Shown: one piece after another, positions 1 to 10,814 of the stretch
Numbering within the stretch: position 1 is the stretch's first letter
Layout: the number at the start of each line of letters is the position of its first letter
Origin: Astropecten irregularis
Taxonomy: Eukaryota; Echinodermata; Asteroidea; Paxillosida; Astropectinidae
Length of the DNA: 64,000 bases
Direction: 5' to 3'
Assembly (NCBI GenBank): GCA_963971285.1
Contig: OZ020244.1
Location: forward strand, 8,990,001-9,054,000
Translations under genes and position numbers: made by a program
The notes under the pieces: generated by a model
The model's database searches: none
Told to the model about the DNA's origin: nothing
Seen by the model: only the letters and a program-made list of their open reading frames with translations

Positions 1-93
1 GCCTGGACGATGAACAATAATCATGTCATACTCGCTGATCACCTGTAGCCATCGAGCCATTTGGCCCTGTGAATCTTTGAAATTCTGTTTATT
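1..93 (-). pseudogene. Ty3/gypsy retrotransposon RNase H fragment (runs off window edge)
   Basis: The minus strand reads an uninterrupted frame of about 30 codons containing QGQMARWLQVISEYD followed by IIVHRPG. This is the hallmark segment of the RNase H domain of Ty3/gypsy Pol (arginine-tryptophan-leucine, then the HRPG turn that precedes NADALSR). The frame continues past base 1 and loses similarity above about position 93, so only a fragment is in the window. The RNase H assignment is family knowledge; I see no LTR or other Pol domain beside it. Confidence 0.6.
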
Positions 94-604
94 TTTATCT
101 CTGTTTCTGAAAAAGTCACAGTTTTCTGTGTTACTTGGAAGGTTTTCCATGTTTCAGAGATAATTATCTCACTAACATGGAAACTCGGATGGCAATTCAT
201 GCTTCCGTAATTACCTGAGCAGGCTCCTCATCATATTTTGATTAAGATTAAGAGTATACTCTTAATTACGTATACATACGTAACAGTTGTTTTTGCAAAA
301 ATATGCCATTCTCACCTTTAAACTAGCAATTGGGTGTATGGCATGAGCTGGATCACTGGGGTGGAGTGGGGGGAGGGGGGGGGGGGGGTGTTAGATGGAG
401 TGGAGCATATACTATTATCAATACTAGTACATTAGTTTGGAGTTCATTTCCAGGCATGTAACAGATTGCCCTATAATACAACCAGATATCAGTATCAAAT
501 TATCGATATTGATGATTGTTTCTCTCTTTACTTTTCTCAGATTCCTGAAGAATGTACTTAAAGTCCCTGATAGGATTCGATGTCACAATGGTAGTCGGGT
601 TGAT
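94..604. other. Non-coding stretch
   Basis: No convincing gene. It holds a G-tract near 369-388 and AT-rich sequence. The small open frame at 437-643 has no recognisable motif. Confidence 0.5.
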
Positions 605-1368
605 AATAATAAATCCGGCAAAGTTCTAAAACTCACTACATAAAAAAGTTAATTCTAAGATGTGGGGATCGTGCCATTGGACGTTGTACAATCGGTAATA
701 GGGATTAATCTCAAGCGAGTGACGCGCTTCTAATTGTCATGTAAAGACAACAAATCCGCCGAAGGTCGTGATTGTCTATCAAAATAGCTAAAAACAAAAC
801 TCTATACTTCTTATAAAGGAGACAAAAGGCAATGCACTATTGGGTATATAATCAGTAGCAAAATGGTTACAAGTACAAACTTGAGTACAAAGGCTAGGGG
901 AACTAGTTTCCCACGAGCAAGAATTAAATCATCTAAAGGCAAAGAGAAGAAGTCAAAACTAATTAGTACTTACATGACTGTGGTTTCTTATTAATACATG
1001 TACGTCTACAAGTACAAAGGTTTGGAACTTTAAACTGTTGGTGTACATCAAATCGATAAAGGGTTGTGGAAGTCAATCAAAAACTTGTCTATTAGTAACG
1101 GTGGCTTCTGTAAAAGTGCCTCGCACAAAGCGGTTCACACACATACAATGTATAGGCAGTGCCAGTGTTCTGTATACCAGTAATATTAGGTAGCCAACAT
1201 GTAAGTTATACAGAGTGTCCGTAGGGAGTTTTTAAGAAAGAGGTGGTTGTAGTTTCGCATTCCTAAGCTATGAGTAAACCTGTGGTGAAGGACAAATTCT
1301 GGATATGTACTTGTGTGCACAGGGTAATAGTGAAGTACATGTATTATTCAGTCCAAAATCTAAAAGTT
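605..1368 (+). repeat. Direct repeat, copy A (partner 2805-3576)
   Basis: This stretch is nearly identical to 2805-3576 in the same orientation. Both begin with AATAATAAATCCGGC and end with CCAAAATCTAAAAGTT, and copy A lacks about 8 bases near 990. The pair brackets the Harbinger-type transposase and the Crypton N-terminal piece. The ends do not look like LTR termini (no TG...CA), so a segmental duplication or two insertions of one unknown repeat are both possible. Confidence 0.85.
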
Positions 1369-1369
1369 G

Positions 1370-2168
1370 CATGATATATCTAAATGCATATCATTATCTA
1401 GATTTGCCTACCCATGCAGATATGGAGATCTGGTGAAGGACTTTGGCAGGTCTGTGCCCCAGCTTTGCCTCATCACCAACTTTATAACAGACCATTTGTA
1501 TGGTTTGTTCAACCATCAATTCCAGACTCTTGATCAGCAGTGGCTCAGTCCGAGGCATCTGGAAGCGTATGCCAGAGCAGTTAGTGAGAGAGGTGCTGCC
1601 CTCACAAACTGCTGGGGATTTGTGGATGGTAAGGTGGTAAAACAAAATCAGCGAGCAATGTATAATGGCAACAAAAGACTGCATGCTCTAAAGTTCCAGT
1701 CAGTCACAGCTGCTAATGGCATGATTGCCCATTTGTTTGGACCAATAGAGGGTCGACGACATGATTGTTATATGCTCAGGGTGTCTGAATTGCTAACACA
1801 ACTTGAGCAGCGATCATATGACCAAGCTGGGCAAGTTATGTGCATCTATGGAGATCGAGCATACCCTCTGAGAGCACACTTGCAAGGACCAATCAAAGGG
1901 AACCTTACACCTGATCAAGATGCATATAACAAGTCCATGTCAAGTGTGCGCATATCTGTGGAGTGGCTCTTTGGAGACATCATCAATTTTTTCAAATTTG
2001 TAGACTTTAAGAAGTCTCAGAAAAAGTGTGCCTGTCTGGTTGTGGAAAGATCTATGCCGTTTGTGGACTATTGACAAATGCTCATACTTGTTTGTATGGC
2101 AACAACACCAATTTTTTTTTAGATTGGATCCACCAACACTGGAGGAGTATTTCCAGGCTGGCAACTAG
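1370..2168 (+). pseudogene. PIF/Harbinger-type DDE transposase (DDE_Tnp_4), 5'-truncated and frameshifted
   Basis: The reading frame carries the DDE_Tnp_4 motif series in order: RFAYPCRYGDL near the start, CWGFVDGKV with the first catalytic Asp, GPIEGRRHDCY with the second Asp, IYGDRAYPL, and MSSVRISVEWLFG with the catalytic Glu. Enzymes of this family cut and paste DNA elements. The first ORF stops at 2074. The expected C-terminus continues in other frames, with the tail DPPTLEEYFQAG ending at 2168, so there are two frameshifts, one beside the T-run near 2112-2121. The N-terminal helix-turn-helix part is missing because the frame begins right at the end of direct repeat copy A. Confidence 0.75.
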
Positions 2169-2328
2169 AGCTTTAATCTAAAAGTCCCTTTACCATAGCT
2201 TTTTTTTTTTTCAAATGGCCTTTTAGATCGAGCCACTCTAAAGCATCATACTGCACTTAAAGGTACAGTATCCTCATTTCTCGCATATTTCCGACACGGA
2301 AATCGTAGCAGAACAAGAGGGGAATAAT

Positions 2329-2480
2329 TTGGAACGTCTACCAGTCCCTGATTTGGTACCAGGCCCAAGCCGATTTGGACAGCCTGTAACAGATCAAGAG
2401 ATAATGCAAAAAAGCAAAAGAAAGTTTCCATCAGCTACTGAAAAAAAATGTGCGTGGGCTGCCCGGATTTTTGATAATAA
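2329..2480 (+). pseudogene. N-terminal piece of a Crypton-type tyrosine recombinase
   Basis: The frame reads RFGQPVTDQEIM and then SATEKKCAWAARIFD, which resembles the N-terminal segment of Crypton/DUF3504 proteins (the KIAA1958/ZMYM-related recombinase family). It breaks off in a (TAA)n microsatellite at 2475-2497. The rest of such a protein is recognisable from 5000 on the same strand, so the gap (direct repeat copy B plus a LINE fragment) probably interrupted one gene. The assignment is recognition of a family pattern, not an alignment. Confidence 0.4.
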
Positions 2481-2804
2481 TAATAATAATAATAATTGTA
2501 CTGGTGTGTGTATGAGTGTAGCTTGGGGCAAGCGGTAACTCAGATTCGACCAGCTAGTGTCAACCGCAAAACAAAGAAATGAGGCCAAAGGTCAGAGCTT
2601 CGGATTCCTAATCCTTTAATTCACGGTGAACTGTAAAAGAACAAGCAAACAGAACAATACTTAAGGTCTTGTAAGGTGTCAAACGTTACTCTGTTCAACT
2701 TAATTACCTACGAGCCAATTAATCAAAGAAAACCTAATAAAAATCTATTATGATAAACGGCAGGTGAAAAAGAACGACGGAGAAATGTTACGCATCAAAA
2801 GGAA

Positions 2805-3576
2805 AATAATAAATCCGGCAAAGTTCTAAAACTCACTACATAAAAAAGTTAATTCTAAGATGTGGGGATCGTGCCATTGGACGTTGTACAATCGGTAATA
2901 GGGATTAATCTCAAGCGAGTGACGCGCTTCTAATTGTCATGTAAAGACAACAAATCCGCCGAAGGTCGTGATTGTCTATCAAAATAGCTAAAAACAAAAC
3001 TCTATACTTCTTATAAAGGAGACAAAAGGCAATGCACTATTGGGTATATAATCAGTAGCAAAATGGTTACAAGTACAAACTTGAGTATAAAGGCTAGGGG
3101 AACTAGTTTCCCACGAGCAAGAATTAAATCATCTAAAGGCAAAGAGAAGAAGTCAAAACTAATTAGTACTTACATGACTGTGGTTCTCGGGGTCGTTATT
3201 AATACATGTACGTCTACAAGTACAAAGGTTTGGAACTTTAAACTGTTGGTGTACATCAAATCGATAAAGGGTTGTGGAAGTCAATCAAAAACTTGTCTAT
3301 TAGTAACGGTGGCTTCTGTAAAAGTGCCTCGCACAAAGCGGTTCACACACATACAATGTATAGGCAGTGCCAGTGTTCTGTATACCAGTAATATTAGGTA
3401 GCCAACATGTAAGTTATACAGAGTGTCCGTAGGGAGTTTTTAAGAAAGAGGTGGTTGTAGTTTCGCATTCCTAAGCTATGAGTAAACCTGTGGTGAAGGA
3501 CAAATTCTGGATATGTACTTGTGTGCACAGGGTAATAGTGAAGTACATGTATTATTCAGTCCAAAATCTAAAAGTT
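2805..3576 (+). repeat. Direct repeat, copy B (partner 605-1368)
   Basis: Second copy of the 0.77-kb repeat. It carries a 112-codon open frame (3063-3401) that is broken in copy A by the 8-base difference, which argues against it being a selected gene. Confidence 0.85.
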
Positions 3577-3655
3577 AGTTAATCTAAATAGGCATGGCTG
3601 AATTGTTCAGTCCATAATCTAAATGTAAGTCAATCTAAGAAGGCATGGCTAATTA
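3555..3655 (+). repeat. Imperfect tandem duplication, about 50-bp unit
   Basis: Two successive units each start with TTCAGTCCA, contain AATCTAAA and end in GGCATGGCT. The first unit overlaps the end of direct repeat copy B, so copy B's boundary may lie inside this array. Confidence 0.6.
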
Positions 3656-3867
3656 AGTTAATTGATCCTAAATTACGCTTAATCTAGAAAGGGAGCGGAC
3701 ATGTTTTCCAAGTCCTCTACTCGTGATGATCGTTGAAGACCATTACAATAATAATAATCAGTTCTTCGAACGCATAATACCATTACATAGTCTCTATGCG
3801 TATACTGTATACATAATTATTGTGGAATTTGACATAAATATTTCAATTAACTTACTAATCACCCATT

Positions 3868-4985
3868 AAAAAAGGTGAGTTTTCAGCTTGGATTTAAATT
3901 GACCAAAGTCTTTGGTGTATCTTATATTATCAGGTGCCATTTTTTCAAAAGCCCTATCACCAAAAGTCTTGGATTTCACACGTATCTCAGAGAGAAGGTT
4001 TTTTTTTATTGTGAGCGTAAGTTTCGACCAGGTTAATAAGGCTTAATGAGTTCACTTAGATAAGATGGGGAAAATTCCATTAAGACAATTAAACACAAGT
4101 GTAATTACTTTAAACTTAATTCGGGATCTTATCGGCAGCCAGTGGAGAATGCGCAGGAGTGGAGTTATGTGTTCAAATTTCTTTTTACGCATTACAAGCC
4201 TTGAGGCTGCATTTTGTATGCGTTGCAGTCGAGTGAGCTGAGAATCAGGAACTCCTAAGAGTAGGCCATTATTGCCATCTAAATGACTAAATATGAATGC
4301 ATGTACTAATTTTTCTGTGGTAGACCTGTCCAAAATGAAAATATCTGAAACATTAACAGACAATGTCGAAGTTGAATTCTTACGAGATTTAAAATGCAAC
4401 ACTTCAGTTTTCCAAATATTTAATTTCAGGCCGTTTTTCAGAGACCAATCCTGGATTTTATATATACATATTAATTCAATTTGAGGAATAACTGCAGAAA
4501 TATTGGTGCACTTTGGTACTGAGACATAGATTTGGGTATCATCAGCATAAAACATCCTACTAATACCACATTTCTTTATTACATCATCCACTGGAGCAGT
4601 ATACATTATAAAACACAACTGCCCCATATCTGAGCCCTCAGGAACTCCTTGCATTACAATATTGGGGTTTGATTCAGTACCATTAATTACTGCACTCTGA
4701 GTACGGTTATTAAAGTAAGATCGAAACCAGTCTAATGCAGTGGCCAACGATCCCATACCCTGATGAGAGGCGGTGGAGCATGGTGTCATGGTCGACGATA
4801 TCGAAGGTAGAAGAGTAATCCAGCATCACAAGAACCGACTCCTGGCCTCTGTCTGCTGCAAGGAGTAGGTCATTATAAATACGGATCATCGCTGTTTCAA
4901 CACTATGGTGCTTCCTATATGCTGATTGTGTTTTGCCATACAATCTATTCTTTTCCAGGAAGGCATTAATTTGGCTCACACCCGC
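3868..4985 (-). pseudogene. CR1/L2-type LINE reverse transcriptase fragment
   Basis: Minus-strand frames at 4710-4979 and 4052-4789 together give an RT palm: QSAYRKHHSVETA, a degenerate motif-A region (VLVMLDYSSTFDIVDHD), the motif-B-like VMQGVPEGS and the catalytic FYADDTQIYVS. C-terminal LINE sequence (RLQRIQNAASRLV, LHWLP) follows, and recognisable tail sequence continues with stops to about 3870. A frameshift separates the two ORFs near 4750. There is no endonuclease domain, so the copy is 5'-truncated. It lies antisense between the two parts of the Crypton gene and is a likely cause of that split. Confidence 0.75.
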
Positions 4986-4999
4986 TCACTCTACTAACT

Positions 5000-6678
5000 T
5001 TGAAACAAATTGTTGATGCTTGGAAAGCAGACAGAAACCGAATAGCCCTCGAGCAACCAGAACTGAACATCAGTTCCATACGCGTGGAATTACTCGAAAT
5101 TACCAAAGGCGAAATCTGTTACTCCTTGTGTCGCTTCATCATGGAGACTAAGAAAGAAAATGGTGAGGATTACCCAGCTATAACTTTGTATGAACTAATA
5201 ATTTCCTTGCAACTCTATTTAGAGATGAAAGGGAGAAGAATGAGGCTCCTAAACTAGGATATTTTTAACGCTTTTTTTTTTTTTTAACGCCTTTATTTTT
5301 TAACGCCTCTCAAGAACACTCTGGACACCCGCATGATTGAGTTGTCGTCTGTTGGAATAAAGACACCACGAAAGCAAACAGAGGTGATCACTGAGGATGA
5401 AGAAGCCGACCTCTGGTCAAGAGGACTTCTAGGCTTTGACACACCAGTAAAACTTGTGGACACAATACTGTACATGATTGGTCTTCATTTTGCTATCAGG
5501 GCAGGAAACGAGCATCGCTCGCTCCGCTTTGTCAACTCCCAACTGTGTTTTCACACCGACAGCCATGGTGACAAGTTTATGAGATATACAGAAGACGTTT
5601 AAAAAAAAACCGGCAAGGAGGGCTGAAGCATAGGAACATAAAACCGAAAGTTGTTATGAACGGAAGGACGACCCTTCCCGATTTATAGTAAACATTTATG
5701 AGACCTATATCAAACATCGTCAAACATCTGCCAAGTGCTCCCCTGCATTCTATTTGCGTCCATTGACAAATACCGACCAAGACGTGTGGGTACTCCTGCC
5801 AACAAAGGGGAAATAATGAGTTAGCAATGGTAAGGTAAAGTTGTGCATTTTGTCTCGTTTCCAATTTGGATAGTAGATTTTTATATTCTAAAGCAAACAA
5901 ATCGCAATATTTAATCCATTGGTTTTGTACGTTTACGAGCTCTTAATGTACGAGTCTAGGTTTGGGCTCGATTTTAATACTGTCATTAGGCCACATAAAA
6001 AAAATCACTTGTTTAGCGTCCCCGCCCGACCTCCGATATGAGCCCGACCTGCATTATTTTTTTATTTTTTATTTGTCTCAAAAAAAATAAATATTGGGGA
6101 AAACAAATTTCCAATGGTCAGATATCTAGCTTGAAAGCTTCTATGGTCTTCAGTATCTTCCTAACATGTTTTCTGACCATGAATACCATGTTGCCATTCT
6201 ATCCTTAAAATAAAAAATAAAAATAAAAACCTCCCTCCCTACCTAGAAAATTTGGAAGAGGTGGACGCTAAACAATTTTTTTTTATGTGGCCTTACTTGA
6301 TTCTGGCATTTGAAAGTTGTTTCGTTTTGCGGTTTTTTCATTTCCTACAGGTTGTTTCAAAGCTGTGCCAAACAGCTGGTTTGCAGGGATTTCGGACGAA
6401 CCACTCCCTACGAGCATCTGCAGCATCTCGTCTCTACAACAAGGGCTTCGATGAGCAGCTCATAGCCGAGAAAACAGGACATCGGTCGAATGCCCTACGA
6501 GCATACAAGAAGGACCAGCGAGGGCCAGAAGAAAGCTGTCAGTGGGGCTTTGTGTGGTGAACTACAGCAACCTGAAATGCGCATCGACACGGCAAAGAAA
6601 CAGTGCACAGAGACAAGAACTGTTGAGAGCTATACGGGGGCTATTAATGTTGCACTGACTATCAATATCAACCAATAA
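5000..6678 (+). pseudogene. Crypton-type tyrosine recombinase (DUF3504), two exons, frameshifted
   Basis: Exon-like frames at 5000-5257, 5333-5602 and onward to about 5830 read in order: LCRFIMETKKENGEDYP and TLYELIISLQLYL (core-binding region), then HFAIRAGNEHRSL with the first catalytic Arg. A strong acceptor (TTTCCTACAG, ending 6350) opens a further exon with NHSLRASAASRLYNKG (the HxxR motif), TGHRSNALRAYK (His and the nucleophilic Tyr region) and a tail ending at 6678. Such enzymes insert circular DNA through a covalent phosphotyrosine. Frameshifts and stops between 5257 and 5830 and a one-base shift near 6510 make it a pseudogene. Intron loss from the N-terminal piece at 2329 cannot be judged. 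Confidence 0.65.
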
Positions 6679-9227
6679 AGAATATCGAGCTGTAAAAAAA
6701 ACCATCCATATACCAATATTACACGCAATTTGTTCCCAGTCGAGTATTATTTGCTTTTCGAAACTTACAGTTGGTGTTGATTTTTGGTTGCATGCATTAA
6801 AACATATGTGCTAATGAATATTCATGGTCTGTTTTGCACATGTGCAGAAGTGCCCTTATGTCGGGATGTAACTGTAGTTGGGTAAATAAGTACCGATCAT
6901 ATAAAGCAGGCAGCTTCAGATTGAGAAATATCTGTTTCTAACGAAACAAACAGTTAGTGTAACTCATGCACGTGGCTGTAACTGTACATACTTCTACAGA
7001 ATGAACATAATTCTTTTTAAGAATGCCCACTTCCAGGTAAAAGTGGTCATTCTTAAAAAGAATTACACATAATCTGATAGTAACCTTTTATATTCCACAT
7101 TACAGAACCACAACAAAGTAGTACAGCAGAAATGGTTTAGATGCTTAATTGAACTCATCAATGTGGCTTGGTATTTAGATTATAAAAGCCATACATCCTT
7201 GGACTCCAGCTTTTTTGGATTTCTGTTTGCTGGATAAGACTGGGTGTCCCTCAATATACAGGGTGTCCCAGAAAAAACGAAACCGAGATTCGTCAGTGTT
7301 TAGTCCTATTTTGATTTCACTTTTGATTAAAAATACACATATCTGGAGAGCTTATTTCCTCAGCTTTCATTTGGTACCATTCATATTATCCATACTTCAC
7401 GCATAAGTGAGTAAAGACAATATAAAGCAAGGCTATCTTTTTTTAAAGAATCAATCACATTTCTAGAAACTACCTTGCCTTTGAAATGATGCCTCAGTCA
7501 AGAAAAATGAGCAGGGGATGATAGAGATATCTGCCTTTAAAATGGATTGAAATTTCATGTTTTTCAAATCCTTCGTTTATACCTGACCGATTTGTTTGCA
7601 TGAATGGATGCGGATCCATTATGTCCATTAAGAACGTGCGTGTTGAAACCCCTCCCTCCCATTCCTTCTTTCTAGCCCGGATTTATTCACTAAGTCTTTC
7701 TTTTCTATTATTTGTATTCACACATGCGTGAAGTATGAATCTCATGAGAGGTATGTAATTGAAGAGAGGGAACTAAGCTTTCTAGATGTATCATTTAATC
7801 AAGATTGTTTGATTAATCCATAACAAGTTTATTTAATCTCCGCATCCTTTCATGGGAAAAATAGGTTAGGTGTGAAAATATAAAAAAAAAAAAACCCACA
7901 AAAACAATGAAAATTGCAGTGATGAGCATCTTTGATTATTCAGCAGGGTATTAGGGCACATAAAACCAAAGGTGAGATTGAATCACAGCCAGCTAATTAA
8001 GTCAACAATTAAAGAAATTTCTGTGCGACTTCAAAACATTTAGGCTTCTAAAATAACATTAAATTCAATATTTCCTGATTTCCATATATGTTATATTAAC
8101 TTTACATGCTTAAAGAGCATGCTGTCTGAAAAAAGGAAATGCCACAAGGAAAAAGTTGTTTGTATAGATCAGTGAAGCATATCTTTTACATTATTCTTCA
8201 TCATGTAATGTGTGAGTTTCAAACATGTCTACAATGTTCTAGGACGATATGGATGCAACCATGGTTTTTTGTCTTATATTTGTTTTCTTTGTATCTTATG
8301 CCTGTTTGTAGGTCCCTTTTAATCTTTGTCCTAATTGTCTGTCCAAGCTTTGCTTCTCCCTATACCTAGATATTGTCCTGTATAAATACTGATTGGAATG
8401 TCATTTTCCTTGCTGTTACACATTTTTCCTTGCAGTAACTAATTGCATTTTTATTTTATTTAACCTATTGTAATTGCTTACTTGGCTACCGACAATGTGT
8501 ATTTGTACAGGTCAAGATTAAAATAAATGTCTCAAACTTAGTCAGAACTATAAGTCACGGATGGTGTTGATTGACTGCAAAAGTCAAATTTCATTGAAAA
8601 TAGTGTGTTACATTCTGAGTACACATGCATACATTTCATAAAAGCTCAAGTCATCACTGATTCAATGAAGGGAAATATTTTATTTAATTTCTTTTCCATA
8701 ACCATGCCATGATAAGAGTGGCAAAGTGTTGAATAAAATAAGGTAATGAAGAAAAGGAAAAACACTGCACATAAATTTGAAACTAACAAACCATATTCCT
8801 GCTTCAATACCACTGAGGTATTTCAATGTCCTTTCACACACCAAGTTTTCATCTGAAAATGTAGAGTTGAAGAGATATCTCAGAAATCCCTACATATACA
8901 ACCTGACAACTGTTAGCACTCAATCAGACCCATACATATCAGAGTTTTTGCACAGCTTTTCTATGTAGTTTTGAGTATGCTGTCATGGTCCTGATCCTGA
9001 GGTGAAGAACAAACTTTGACACAGTCAGTACTGATCAGGGGTATACTGTATGTATGTATAATTGTTGATTACTCAATAAGTTTTTAAGATAAATGCTAGA
9101 TAATGTATTGAATTAGAATCAAATTAAATTTCCACTTTTAACTGTTTAATTACATGTACTTGCTAACAAATGTTCAGCTGCAATGTTACTTAGGCCAAGT
9201 AATGTTTAACTTAACTAATTAGCCCAC
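6679..9227. other. Non-coding stretch
   Basis: Apart from the hairpin at 7009-7064 I see no gene. There is an AATAAA signal near 8520, and short ORFs at 7215, 8139 and 8777 have no motif. AT-rich, with poly-A runs near 7883. Confidence 0.4.
7009..7064. repeat. 56-bp near-perfect hairpin
   Basis: AATTCTTTTTAAGAATG plus CCCACTT pairs with AAGTGGTCATT plus CTTAAAAAGAATT across an 8-base loop, with a single mismatch in about 24 pairs. It may be a tiny foldback element or an RNA hairpin; nothing nearby decides between these. Confidence 0.7.
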
Positions 9228-9315
9228 CTGTTTTGATGATCACATGGGTTGTCTTGGCATCAATGGCTCCCTTCAGATCACAACCAATCACTTTAGCAAA
9301 TTGTTTAAAAGCATC
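9228..9315 (-). CDS. BRCA1: Single 88-bp exon of a BRCT-domain protein, BRCA1-like
   Basis: On the minus strand an AG acceptor (9317-9316) and a GT donor (9227-9226) bound an 88-bp open exon. It encodes DAFKQFAKVIGCDLKG followed by DAKTTHVIIKT, ending in phase 1. This matches the first BRCT repeat of BRCA1, where the basic helix leads into a TTHVVMKT-like strand. From memory, the corresponding human BRCA1 exon is also 88 bp and ends in the same phase. BRCT repeats bind phosphoserine peptides in DNA-damage signalling. No flanking exon is recognised within a few kb, so this could be a distant exon of a large gene or a stranded fragment. Other BRCT proteins are possible. Confidence 0.5.
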
Positions 9316-10074
9316 CTGTTGACAAATTGCACGAGCCTCTAATAGCACTTAATCAGCACATTTCAATTATAAACTCACTCCTTCTGAAAGCACCTAATCG
9401 GATCTGAACAACTGCAGTCCAAAAAGAAATTGTCTGTGGAAAGGGGTTAAAGATTGATGGTTGCAACATTTTTAAACCAACATACTACATACTGTTATTC
9501 CTTAAATTATGACTTTCAAGTGTGTGAAAACCCATGATCCATTTTTCTTCAGGGAACATGCATGTGATTGTAAATAATGAACTCTAATAGTTCATTCCAG
9601 CAAGTAAACTGATTAATCCATCTCAATGTGCAATTTTCATTTTGAAATTGACCAAACAAACCACAAAGGTATAAGGTTTCATTCTTTAAAATATGTGCAA
9701 AATAATGTGGGTAAGCACAAATTTGTTGAAAATGACATGTGTTTGATATGCATTATCAAGGATTAAAAACATCTTTCCAAAATAATGGTCTTATTCAAAA
9801 GGGTATATGGGCTAAAGCTTCTCCTCAAACTAAAATCTCAAAGGTTTTATTGTTCAGGTGCTTTATACAAAATATTTACTGAAAATACTGTTTCCCCTTT
9901 TGCGGATTCAATCTTTAACTAAAACAGCAAAGCTGTCATGGCTCGCTGCAGCCTTAAGTGAATTACCAACCTGATAGCAAATCAACCAGAATGATGCTGA
10001 TAAAAACTCAATTATGAACAAAACTGCTGAATTACCAACATGTTTAAGTGTAATTAAACTCCAGTATCACATAC
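9316..10074. other. Non-coding stretch, possible intron
   Basis: No open frame or repeat recognised. If the BRCA1-like exon is real, this lies on the 5' side of it and would be intronic. Confidence 0.35.
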
Positions 10075-10119
10075 CAGGGTACACGTTTTACATTTCAAGC
10101 CTTGGTGCAGGTTCTTCCG
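10075..10119 (-). CDS. Candidate 45-bp mini-exon with C1-like zinc-binding pattern
   Basis: The minus strand shows a pyrimidine-rich acceptor ending TTACAG at 10121-10120 and a donor GTATGT after 10075. The 15 codons between read RKNLHQGLKCKTCTL, resembling the HxxGxxCxxC segment of C1 domains. The match is short and could be chance; no neighbouring exon confirms it. Confidence 0.2.
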
Positions 10120-10309
10120 CTGTAAGGGGCAAACACCACCGAGCCAGTTTCCAAACCTACCACATTGGTGCATTACAATTAAAATGGCTATAACAAAGAA
10201 CTCCAATTAAAAAACAGAGAGAAGATACAAAAGATGTGAGAGACAGTTTAAGAGAAATACAGGTTGCCGAGTCAGTGCCCAAACCGCAGTATGGGGATAC
10301 GTCGGTCCC

Positions 10310-10337
10310 GTCAGCAAGGAGTTAAATCCCTGCTGAC
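10310..10337. repeat. 11-bp hairpin
   Basis: GTCAGCAAGGA and TCCCTGCTGAC pair across a 6-base loop with one mismatch. The surrounding 10256-10390 is GC-richer than its neighbours and looks like a short repeat or structured RNA, but I do not recognise a family. Confidence 0.35.
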
Positions 10338-10814
10338 ATCAGTTATGTCTCGACCTTTTCAGGGGACAGACGCCTCTAATTAATGATCTAACTAATTAAT
10401 GATCTGACTACCTGAAGCGGCAACCCTAGAAGTATAGCAGAGATATAGGCAGCATGCCCATAAAACCAAAGGCATTTAAAGATCATTTTAATTTGGAGTG
10501 AATTTTGTTTTTTAAATAACATTTTACATAAAGCCAAACAGCTAATGACAGTAAGACTAAGCCTTTTACATGTGCATGTTTTTAATGAAGATGATCTCTG
10601 TAACACATAGGGCCGTATTCAGGAAAGGTGTTTTTCTTCTACACGCGTCTTACTTTCCTAAACGGGTGATCATATTATGCGTTTAATTAGTCATCAATTC
10701 TAGAAGGATGTCTTTGCAGACGCCGTTTATCTTTTAGTCACTAGTGTATAGTGAACAAAAGAAAATTTGAGACGTGCCAGGGGGGTTGTTTAAGCCCTGT
10801 TTTACCTATATGTA
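10338..10814. other. Non-coding stretch
   Basis: No gene recognised. The sequence GGGCCGTATTCAGGAAAGG near 10610 resembles the edge of a short interspersed repeat. Confidence 0.35.

Noticed and set aside
3063..3401. 112-codon ORF in direct repeat copy B
   Set aside because: The other repeat copy breaks it by an 8-base difference and no domain is visible.
605..3576. LTR retrotransposon bounded by the direct repeats
   Set aside because: The repeat ends lack TG...CA, and the interior holds DNA-transposon and Crypton pieces with no gag or pol.
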